DNA of 64,000 nt, from contig NZ_BAXB01000019.1 in NCBI RefSeq assembly GCF_000698145.1, positions 1 to 64,000 of the forward strand, read 5' to 3'. Positions 57,448-64,000 of the stretch are shown here, piece by piece. The notes under the pieces were generated by a model. That model worked only from the letters and a program-made list of their open reading frames with translations, had not been told where the DNA came from and did no database searches. Numbering within the stretch: the first letter of the stretch is position 1; each line of letters begins with the position of its first letter. Position numbers and translations under genes: made by a program. This DNA is from Geomicrobium sp. JCM 19039. Its GTDB lineage: Bacteria > Bacillota > Bacilli > Bacillales > Marinococcaceae.

Positions 57448-58410
57448 TTATGTCACGGGTGTGAGTGGCTCGTCTCCACTCAACACGTGAATTAGATTGT
57501 CGCAAACGAGATGGCACATTTGAAGACGTGTTGCGATGCTGGCGCTGCCGATATGCGGGGATACGGTCACGTACTTAGACGTGAGCAATCGATCGTCTTT
57601 AGGCAATGGTTCTTGTTCGAACACATCGAGACCTGCTCCCCAAATCTTTCGTTGCTCGAGCGCTTCATACAACGCATCTTCATCGACTAGTCCGCCGCGA
57701 GAAGTATTAATAACAATTGCATCTTCTTTCATTAAATCAATTTCTCGTTTTCCAATCAAGTGATGATTACTAGTACTATATGGCAAAAGAAGAACAATGT
57801 AGTCCGATCGTTGGAGCAGATCGTCCATCTCGCTATATTTCGCGCCGATTCGGGCCTCGGCTTGTTCATTTCTGGAACGATTGTGGTAAAGAATGTTCAT
57901 ATCAAAGCCGGTCGCCCGCTTTGCGACCGCCTCGCCAATGCGCCCAAGACCAACAATACCAAGCGTTTTGCCATGAATGTCTTGACCAGTGAAGTGCATC
58001 GGTGCCCACGCCCCCCACTCGCCGTTCCGCACGATTTCTGACGTTTCCACAAGCCGACGGGCAGTAGCCATGAGCAAGGCAAACGTCAAATCAGCCGTCG
58101 TTTCCGTTAACACACCTGGCGTGTTCGTGACAGTAATGTTGCGGTTTTTCGCTGCGCCAATATCAATGTTATTGTAGCCGACCGCCAAATTTGCGACGAT
58201 CTTCAATTGCGGTGCATGCTGGAAGACTTCCTCATCAATCGTCTCACTAAGCATGCAAAACAGTCCGTCCACATCGGCAACTTCTTCAAGCAGCACGTTG
58301 CGAGGTACGGGTTCGTCCGGGTCGTTCCACACTTTCACTTCAAATTGTTCGTGCAGTCGCTCCATCACTTCATCTGGAAGCTGGCGCGTTACGTAGATTT
58401 TCTTCTTCAC
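57448..58410 (-). CDS. D-isomer-specific 2-hydroxyacid dehydrogenase (glyoxylate/hydroxypyruvate reductase type)
   Basis: A 320-residue NAD(P)-dependent dehydrogenase. The Rossmann motif is GIVGLGRIGEAVA, and the catalytic Arg, Glu and His lie in INTSRGGLVDE, DVFEQEP and SPHIGSA. The start is the GTG at 58410 because GGAGAGGAGGTG lies 6 nt upstream; the open frame to 58581 has no support. It is 21 nt upstream of prs on the same strand. Family members reduce glyoxylate or hydroxypyruvate, or oxidise D-glycerate. Confidence 0.9.
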   Translation of the reverse strand: MKKKIYVTRQLPDEVMERLHEQFEVKVWNDPDEPVPRNVLLEEVADVDGLFCMLSETIDEEVFQHAPQLKIVANLAVGYNNIDIGAAKNRNITVTNTPGVLTETTADLTFALLMATARRLVETSEIVRNGEWGAWAPMHFTGQDIHGKTLGIVGLGRIGEAVAKRATGFDMNILYHNRSRNEQAEARIGAKYSEMDDLLQRSDYIVLLLPYSTSNHHLIGKREIDLMKEDAIVINTSRGGLVDEDALYEALEQRKIWGAGLDVFEQEPLPKDDRLLTSKYVTVSPHIGSASIATRLQMCHLVCDNLIHVLSGDEPLTPVT

Positions 58411-58543
58411 AAACCGCACCTCCTCTCCTTCTATTTTCACTAGGAAAAACTTGGCTGTCAATTTATGTTTAACCTGCCTGTTCACGTGGAATAAGCCGAC
58501 TAACAAGCAAACGCCTTTTACTGATATATTCGGAGGGATACAA

Positions 58544-59199
58544 TTGACACAAATACTCATGGTTGTAACAAATGGACACACAATGGATAACGGACATCAC
58601 GCAGGCATTTGGCTGTCCGAATTTGCGGAGCCTTATGAAGCGTTAAAAGCAAACGGATATGAAATTACAGTGGCGAGCCCGAATGGGACAGACTCTCCAA
58701 TCGACAAGAATAGTCTTGGTGAAGAAGGCATTCCTTCAGGTTGGAAAGAGATTGCGGACCAGCTAACGAAAACCGTCCCGCTCGCCGACGTTAATAGCAA
58801 CAACTATTCTGGAATCTTTTTGCCTGGCGGACATGGAACAATGTTCGATTCCCAGATGATGAGAACTTGAAGCGGTTGCTGCAAGAATTTGCGGAAGCAG
58901 ATAAAGTCATCGGCGCCGTCTGTCATGGACCTGCGGGGCTCGTGAATGCGGAGCTAAAAGACGGAACACCCCTCGTACAAGGGAAAACCGTTACGAGCTT
59001 CACAGACTCCGAAGAGCGCGGCGTTGAGCTAGAAGATCAAGTTCCATTCATGCTCGAGACGAAGCTGAAAGAGCGCGGTGCCTCGTTCGTAGTCGCCGAC
59101 GATTGGGCTGAGCACGTGCAAACGGACGGTAAACTCGTCACCGGGCAAAACCCACAGTCCTCCATTCGCGTTGCTGAAGAATTCATGAAAGCACTCTAA
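58544..59199 (+). CDS. DJ-1/PfpI-family protein, Hsp31-like (frame broken as read)
   Basis: Class I glutamine amidotransferase-like protein of the DJ-1/PfpI/Hsp31 group (deglycase, chaperone or glyoxalase III-type roles). The nucleophile Cys is in GAVCHGPAGLV after the elbow, and the substrate Glu region is SEFAEPYEALKANGYE. The start is a TTG at 58544, with GGAGGG 6 nt upstream. Near 58857 one missing base joins HGTMFD to PDDENLKRLLQEF. Restored length ~218 residues, typical. Confidence 0.87.
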
Positions 59200-59207
59200 A
59201 TCGAATC

Positions 59208-59241
59208 AAGCTGGGACCGGAAATCTTTCCGGTCCCAGCTT
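59208..59241 (+). terminator. Terminator of the DJ-1/PfpI gene
   Basis: A perfect 16-bp stem (AAGCTGGGACCGGAAA and complement) with a two-base loop, followed by TTTTGTTTTG. Confidence 0.9.
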
Positions 59242-59361
59242 TTTGTTTTGATTAAGGAAACCGCCGGTACCGCGAGAGCGGCGGTTTCCGGTACAACCTC
59301 CACCTCGCCCGGTTTTGTCAGGTTAAGAGGGCTGGGCGGTCCAAATCCCACGCATCCCCCA
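59242..59361. other. Gene-free spacer with a degenerate 51-bp-type unit
   Basis: An inverted repeat GGAAACCGCC...GGCGGTTTCC lies at about 59258-59290. The rest resembles diverged units of the neighbouring arrays. No gene. Confidence 0.45.
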
Positions 59362-59573
59362 GAGTTTTGTCCGGCTAAGCTCGGCAGTTCCGTATAGACC
59401 CAACAGACACTAGGAAAACCAGAGAGACTAGCGACCTGTCGGCGCCTTCGGCGCCGAAGCCAACCCTCTAGTTCCACAACTAGCTCGCTTTTTCTTCGGC
59501 ACCATCGGTGCCGACAGCAAGAAGGCACTTCAAGCCTCTCGTTTTGCGCACTCAAATCTACGCACTATCCGGA
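59362..59573. repeat. ~210-bp direct repeat, copy 2
   Basis: Direct-orientation partner of 55884-56094. It contains the palindromes TCGGCGCCTTCGGCGCCGA (59439-59457) and TTCGGCACCATCGGTGCCGA (59495-59514) and ends in CTATCCGGA, running straight into the 51-bp array. Confidence 0.8.
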
Positions 59574-59600
59574 ACAAGCCGCCTGCTTCCCCCGCTTTTG

Positions 59601-59804
59601 TTCCGGATAGGAGCGCTGTCCGGTACAATTTGCTCGCTCCACCCGTTTTCGTTCCGGATAGGAGCGCTGGACGGTACAATTTGCTCGCTCCACCCGTTTT
59701 CGTTCCGGATAGGAGCGCTGGACGCACAACATTGCTCGCTCCACCCGTTTTCGTTCCGGCCAGGAGCGCTGGACGGTACAGAACAACCGCCACAGCGTGA
59801 ATTC
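59601..59804. repeat. Tandem array, four units of 51 bp
   Basis: Units start with TTCCGG at 59601, 59652, 59703 and 59754. The core is GGAGCGCTGGACGGTACAAT followed by TTGCTCGCTCCACCCGTTTT; GGAGCG/CGCTCC can pair as a hairpin. Because 51 is a multiple of three, long repeated frames appear on both strands, but none has a start signal or a protein-like composition. Confidence 0.88.
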
Positions 59805-59878
59805 GCGTTTCAACTTGTGCGATAACGGGGATACTAGTAGCGTTTGACTTCTATAGAGAATACGGCGGTGCGCAAACG

Positions 59879-60460
59879 ATGTTTGATTTCCTAGATTTGT
59901 TACGATTATTGATTTCTGCTTTTGTGATTTTACCTTTCGTTTCGCTCATTCGCGAGAGTGGCTATTATTTGGTGGCGACGCTGCTCGGCGCGAAGAATAA
60001 AAAGATTATTATCGGCTGTGGGCCGAAGTTGTTTAGTCTTCCTTCAATTGAAGTGAGGCGTTATTTCTTCATGTTTAGCTGGTGCCATTATGATGATATT
60101 CGCCCAGACCATAAGTTCTGGCACGCCCTCATTTATGCGTCTCCGATGCTGAGCAATATTCTCGCTGCGGTGATGGTGAACATCATGCTCGGGTTTGGGC
60201 TACTCCCAGGGGAAACGCTTTGGAATACATTTTTGTTCTATACATTTTATTTTGTGTTGTTTGACGCGTTGCCAGTGTATATGCCAGATGGCCAACCGAC
60301 GAATGGCCGTGCGATTTGGGACCTCTTCCGCCACGATCGTTGGTACACGTCTGATAACCGAGACCGTGATGAACAACGGTCGACTGAAGAGCAAAAGAAA
60401 ACGATGGAAAACCGCAAACGCGATGAAGCGGAGCGCGGGGACGTTGAAGCGGCACGCTAA
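59879..60460 (+). CDS. M50-like membrane protein with degenerate active site
   Basis: A 193-residue membrane protein with about four hydrophobic segments and a charged C-terminal tail (residues ~155-193). The layout recalls small site-2 (M50) proteases: RESGYYLVATLLGAK stands where HExxH-xxA-xxxG would be, and LPVYMPDGQPTNGRAIWDL where LLPxxPLDGGR would be. The zinc ligands (both His) are absent, so it would be a pseudo-protease (inference from motif position). It overlaps the convergent gene at 60457 by 4 nt. Confidence 0.6.
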   Translation: MFDFLDLLRLLISAFVILPFVSLIRESGYYLVATLLGAKNKKIIIGCGPKLFSLPSIEVRRYFFMFSWCHYDDIRPDHKFWHALIYASPMLSNILAAVMVNIMLGFGLLPGETLWNTFLFYTFYFVLFDALPVYMPDGQPTNGRAIWDLFRHDRWYTSDNRDRDEQRSTEEQKKTMENRKRDEAERGDVEAAR

Positions 60461-61038
60461 AGGCGGTGCCATTCTTCCCCTGCCCACCGGGCGGCGAGCT
60501 CTTCTTCCCCAACACCTGTCATGCCATTGATGATAACCGAGACGTGCTCGGTCTGAAAGCGGAGGGAGATCATCCACATCGGCATGTAAGCGAGCTCTAA
60601 TGAGAGGTGCTCATACTTCGGTCGCTCCCCGACATAGCTGCGACTCCAACGGTTTTGCAGATCGATGAAATACGGCCGAGCAGCCTCTTTCGTTTCGATC
60701 ACTCGGTCAACGACAGGCACCGTGCCGAATGTATCTTCTGTAACGGGCCACGCTTTAGTCAGACGGTCGCGATAGCCTGACACGGCATCAACGAATGCGT
60801 ACACCGTTTCAATTTTAAATGGAAGCAATAACCCGCGATCGTACGTCACCTGCATGGTCGAAATCCAAAATGGGTGATAAAACTTCATTTTTTCAAAGAT
60901 ATAGTCGTCCATCTTACTTATACTGACGGTTCTTTGTAACCGGCGGTCAAGGCTTTTGTAGATGGCTGTATGCAAGTGTCCATCCGGGATTTCTTTAAAG
61001 TGACCGATGATGTTGGCATGCATCACGTGAGAACTCAT
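60457..61038 (-). CDS. Hypothetical protein, 193 residues
   Basis: Soluble, no signal peptide or membrane helix. The sequence is rich in aromatic residues and His (HANIIGHFKEIPDGHLHTAI, FWISTMQVTYDRGLLLPF). The start is placed at the ATG at 61038 with AAGGGGG 7 nt upstream. It is convergent with the M50-like gene. Family not recognised. Confidence 0.6.
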   Translation of the reverse strand: MSSHVMHANIIGHFKEIPDGHLHTAIYKSLDRRLQRTVSISKMDDYIFEKMKFYHPFWISTMQVTYDRGLLLPFKIETVYAFVDAVSGYRDRLTKAWPVTEDTFGTVPVVDRVIETKEAARPYFIDLQNRWSRSYVGERPKYEHLSLELAYMPMWMISLRFQTEHVSVIINGMTGVGEEELAARWAGEEWHRL

Positions 61039-61124
61039 GCACACGCCCCCTTTCTGTCACTCCCTTACTTCGGTTAGAAACGCGGAATTCCTTTGATGAA
61101 AAATGACGGCTTTTGTAGAACGGT

Positions 61125-62420
61125 TTACCAAGCTGAAATTACACCGGTTAACAAGGCAAAAATTGCCATGACGAGCGTCGTTGAAAACGCCCATTTGAAC
61201 ATGAATTTCTGATGGTCACCTAAGTCGACACGGGCCAAACCAATTAATAGAAATGTGCTGGCTGTGAGTGGGCTGAGTGGAAACCCAACGGTCATTTGCC
61301 CGAGTACGGACGCTTGGGCGATTTCGATGGCCGGTACACCGTACATTTCTGCCGATGTCGCTAAGATGGGCATGACGCCGAAATAATAAGCATCCGGATT
61401 AAACACGAGGCTGAGCGGCATGCTCATGAGTGCGACGAGTGCTGGCATGGAACCACCAATGTCTTCTGGTACGATGTTGACAAGCGCCATTGCCATCTCT
61501 TCGATCATCCCTGTCCCTGTTAGAATGCCCGTGAACACCCCAGCGGCAAAAATGATTGACAAAACGGAAATCATGCCTGTTGCTTGCAATTGAATCTGAT
61601 CCATCTGATCTTTCGGATTTGGGTAGTTGATCACAAGGGCAATGACAAACGCGACGATAAACACAATTGGAAGTGGTAGCCATTGAAGTACGAGTGCTGC
61701 TAGCGCCAGAACGGTGAGCAATACGTTCGGAATGAGCATTTTCGGACGCTTCATCTGCTTTTGCTCATCGGTCATTTCAAGCTCAAGGGAAAATTCGATG
61801 TCTTGAATGCCAACGCGATTTCGCTCTTTCTTCCCGATCCAATAGGCGACGAGTAACAGCCACAGAAAACCAACACCCATCGTCGGTAATAGCGGAATGA
61901 AGATTTCCCCAGGATCAATTCCGATGGCGGTGCCTGCCCGGGCAGTCGGGCCTCCCCACGGCATGATGTTCATAAGTCCTGCGCCAAGCCCGACGACACC
62001 AGCAAGAACGATCCGACTCATTCCGAGTCGCTCGTAAAGCGGCAAGAGCGCCGGGATGACGATTAAGAACGTTGAAGCTCCTGAGCCGTCCAACTGGGTA
62101 ATCATCGCAAACAATAACGTCCCGATGACGACCTTTAGCGGGTCGCCTTTGACGAGCTTAAGGATGCGTGAAAGGATCGGATCAAACATGCCCGCATTGT
62201 TCATCACCCCAAAATAAAGGATGGCAAAGCCGAGCATCACGCCAGTTGGCGCTACGAGCTGTACGCCTTCGAGCATGTATTCTCCGAGCTCGAGACCAAA
62301 TCCCCCGATGAGTCCAAAAATGATGGGTACGATTACGAGCGCAACGATAACAGATAAGCGCTTTGATAAGATGGAATATAAAAATACAGCAATCGTTAGA
62401 AACCCTAATAGTGCGATCAT
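61125..62420 (-). CDS. CitMHS-family carboxylate transporter
   Basis: A 431-residue membrane protein with ~12 helices of the citrate-Mg2+:H+/Ca2+ symporter family. Typical segments are LVAPTGVMLGFAILYFGVMN, ITQLDGSGASTFLIVIPALL and NIMPWGGPTARA. AGGAGGGG precedes the ATG. It is downstream of two AtuA-type genes on the same strand, so the imported substrate is probably a hydroxy- or tricarboxylate processed by them; citrate itself is not certain. Confidence 0.88.
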   Translation of the reverse strand: MIALLGFLTIAVFLYSILSKRLSVIVALVIVPIIFGLIGGFGLELGEYMLEGVQLVAPTGVMLGFAILYFGVMNNAGMFDPILSRILKLVKGDPLKVVIGTLLFAMITQLDGSGASTFLIVIPALLPLYERLGMSRIVLAGVVGLGAGLMNIMPWGGPTARAGTAIGIDPGEIFIPLLPTMGVGFLWLLLVAYWIGKKERNRVGIQDIEFSLELEMTDEQKQMKRPKMLIPNVLLTVLALAALVLQWLPLPIVFIVAFVIALVINYPNPKDQMDQIQLQATGMISVLSIIFAAGVFTGILTGTGMIEEMAMALVNIVPEDIGGSMPALVALMSMPLSLVFNPDAYYFGVMPILATSAEMYGVPAIEIAQASVLGQMTVGFPLSPLTASTFLLIGLARVDLGDHQKFMFKWAFSTTLVMAIFALLTGVISAW

Positions 62421-62447
62421 TTTAACCCCTCCTCATTGGTGAAGCGC

Positions 62448-62762
62448 TTACAATTTCACGTGCATTTGTAACAAGTGCCATCCGAGCGACTTCCCGTGAG
62501 CATCGAGCTCAAGTGCTGCGGCTACGCCACCTTTTCGCGTCCCGCGAATGACATAATGCACAGCAGCGAGCTGCGGCAGCAAAAAACATTCCACAACGCC
62601 CGAGGCGATGCCTGTAAAATGTGCACGCACTTGTTCTGCACCGATTTGCTCGACAATCTGGTCATAGAACGTATCGTCATACAAAAACACGCTAATTGTC
62701 GTATCTTCCCCTTTATCTCCAGCGCGTGCGTGCGCTACTTCATGTAACCGGATCGTTTTCAT
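62448..62762 (-). CDS. AtuA-type ferredoxin-fold domain protein (small subunit)
   Basis: A 104-residue protein matching the C-terminal ferredoxin-fold domain found at the end of AtuA-family proteins, here encoded separately. The family signature is HARAGDKGEDTTISVF, and FLLPQLAAVHYVIRG follows. Its start overlaps the stop of the large AtuA gene by 4 nt, and the two products probably work as one enzyme or complex. Confidence 0.8.
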   Translation of the reverse strand: MKTIRLHEVAHARAGDKGEDTTISVFLYDDTFYDQIVEQIGAEQVRAHFTGIASGVVECFLLPQLAAVHYVIRGTRKGGVAAALELDAHGKSLGWHLLQMHVKL

Positions 62763-64000
62763 CGTTCGTCCACCTCTACTAGTTTTACGTTACTCTTTAC
62801 AGCCGAGCGGCGTATCGTCGTTGAATACGCGGCGATTACCGGTCTCGTATACTTGCGAACCCCACCTGGACCTCCGGGTCCATTTAGCCAAAGGGATTCA
62901 ACTTCCTCTCCAACTCGGTCTGCCATGGTTTGATTAGCTGCACGGGCAGCAATGCGAAACATTACTTCATATGGCTCAGGTCGTCCAGCCGCGTCACCGT
63001 GCAGCGCGTTCATGCCAACCAAGTCGCTTTTCATATCTTGAGCATGGATGCCCGCGTCCTTTAACCGCTGTTCAACGATTGCTTGCGCCATCTGCGCCCG
63101 CTCGATTGCACCGTGCCCGGCATAAGCGATAAACCCTTCACCTATGAACCCTTGATTGACGCCAAGTGTCACTTTGAAACTGTCCGTCCGGGCGTTGCCA
63201 CTCCCCCCTGTTACGTGCACGCAATTCTCCGCTACTTCTTGAAATTGCACGTTTGAAAAATCGGCAACAACGTCTGGAGTAATGTACGTTGATGGGTCCA
63301 TCACTTCATATAACAACTGCTCTTTGCACGTTTGCACAGATACCAAACCCCCGCTGCCTGGCGTTTTCGAAATGATGCCTTCGCCGTTTTCGAACACTTC
63401 GACGATGGGCATGCCGACATGCAACAAGTCATCCACTCGCTTTTTTTGCCCGTCTGCAAAGTAACCGCCGGTCACTTGTGCCCCGCATTCGAGCAAATGA
63501 GCCAACACCGTGCCTTTTCCGAGCCGATCCCAGTCGGTCAATGACCAACCCCATTCAGATACCATCGGTGCCAAAAATAACGACGGGTCCGCCACACGGC
63601 CGGTAATGATCACGTCCACGCCAGCTGCTAGGGCAGGAAGCATCTCTTCGACACCTAAATAAGCATCGGCAGAAATCCAGTCACTGTGGCTGACCGGCTC
63701 CCCGGTTTCCCAAATGTGAGGGTCTTCTTTGGCAATGCTCGACGCGACATCGGCGCCAAGCACTGTCGCTACCCGCAACCCGTTCATGTCTAGATCACGG
63801 GCAACACGGACGACGACCCGAGCAGCGGCCTGAGGGTTCGCAGCGCCTAAGTTCGTGACGATGCGTACGTTCTTTCGCTTGCATAAGGCGAGCAACGCGT
63901 ACATTCTCGCTTCAAAAAACTGGCCATATCCTTTTTCGGGATCCTCCCGCTTTTCAAGGTGTGCTAACGCCGTCGTGCGCTCGGCCAAACCTTCCAAAAC
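62759..64000 (-). CDS. AtuA family protein (DUF1446), 5' end outside the window
   Basis: Partial, ~413 residues seen. It is related to AtuA of acyclic terpene utilisation, a family of unknown chemistry linked to acyl-CoA and hydroxy-acid catabolism. Seen are GLAERTTALAHL, NLGAANPQAAARVVVRVARD, VDVIITGRVADPSLFLAPMV and GPGGPGGVRKYTRP. About 35-40 N-terminal residues lie beyond the right edge. It is coupled to the small AtuA-domain gene and then the CitMHS transporter. Confidence 0.85.
   Translation of the reverse strand, partial: VLEGLAERTTALAHLEKREDPEKGYGQFFEARMYALLALCKRKNVRIVTNLGAANPQAAARVVVRVARDLDMNGLRVATVLGADVASSIAKEDPHIWETGEPVSHSDWISADAYLGVEEMLPALAAGVDVIITGRVADPSLFLAPMVSEWGWSLTDWDRLGKGTVLAHLLECGAQVTGGYFADGQKKRVDDLLHVGMPIVEVFENGEGIISKTPGSGGLVSVQTCKEQLLYEVMDPSTYITPDVVADFSNVQFQEVAENCVHVTGGSGNARTDSFKVTLGVNQGFIGEGFIAYAGHGAIERAQMAQAIVEQRLKDAGIHAQDMKSDLVGMNALHGDAAGRPEPYEVMFRIAARAANQTMADRVGEEVESLWLNGPGGPGGVRKYTRPVIAAYSTTIRRSAVKSNVKLVEVDER

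Noticed and set aside
59508-59825. Three repeat-protein frames across the 51-bp array
   Set aside because: 51 is divisible by three, so frames stay open on both strands; composition and lack of ribosome sites argue against genes.

Overview
The window looks like the chromosome of a low/medium-GC Gram-positive in the Bacillaceae, probably a halophilic or alkaliphilic one. The evidence is strong AGGAGG-type ribosome sites with frequent GTG/TTG starts, B. subtilis-like gene families (mdxEFG, licH, scoAB, prs), many lipoproteins with very acidic exported parts, and BlaI/M56 and Tad genes of bacillar type. No tRNA, rRNA, CRISPR, transposase or phage gene was recognised. The species call is inference.

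A reading caution covers the whole annotation. About thirty genes are broken by what looks like a single missing base, and adding one base restores a full-length conserved protein each time. This is best explained by consensus error, though real decay cannot be excluded. For these genes I give the whole restored span and the approximate break. Coordinates of the breaks are approximate.

Layout. 0.3-8.8 kb: maltodextrin locus, with mdxEFG-like ABC genes divergent from a GH13 maltogenic amylase/neopullulanase, a Gfo/Idh/MocA oxidoreductase, a TIM-barrel sugar isomerase and a LacI regulator. 8.8-14.7 kb: TAXI-TRAP transporter with acyl-CoA dehydrogenase and acyl-CoA ligase, likely uptake and oxidation of a carboxylic or fatty acid. 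15.1-18.9 kb: aldo/keto reductase, an internally deleted acyl-CoA synthetase and a licH-like GH4 gene. 20.2-28.4 kb: a LysR gene divergent from scoAB-thiolase, then an ABC transporter with a HAD phosphatase. This segment is bracketed by two ~0.8 kb inverted intergenic repeats. 30.5-33.5 kb: AbgB-like amidohydrolase and AbgT-type transporter.

33.6-36.9 kb holds the most novel-looking system: small secreted peptides, one with two near-identical 30-residue repeats, beside a BlaI repressor, an M56 (BlaR1-like) membrane protease with an acidic extracellular tail, and a second mini-BlaI. Mec/bla-type operators lie at three of the promoters. 37.0-51.5 kb is a Tad/Flp pilus locus extended by a duplicated module of VWA lipoproteins, ~97-residue three-helix membrane proteins and a 133-residue protein of unknown function, with one VWA gene reduced to a stub. 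52-64 kb: S9 peptidase, a cluster of DnaA boxes, an OppA-type lipoprotein, prs, a 2-hydroxyacid dehydrogenase, a DJ-1/PfpI protein, a degenerate M50-like membrane protein, and a CitMHS-AtuA cluster running off the right edge.

The intergenic islands are unusually rich in repeats: covarying TCGGC...GCCGA palindromes, an AACTTGCGCGCAG motif family, and three tandem arrays with 58, 21 and 51 bp periods. These generate many spurious ORFs.
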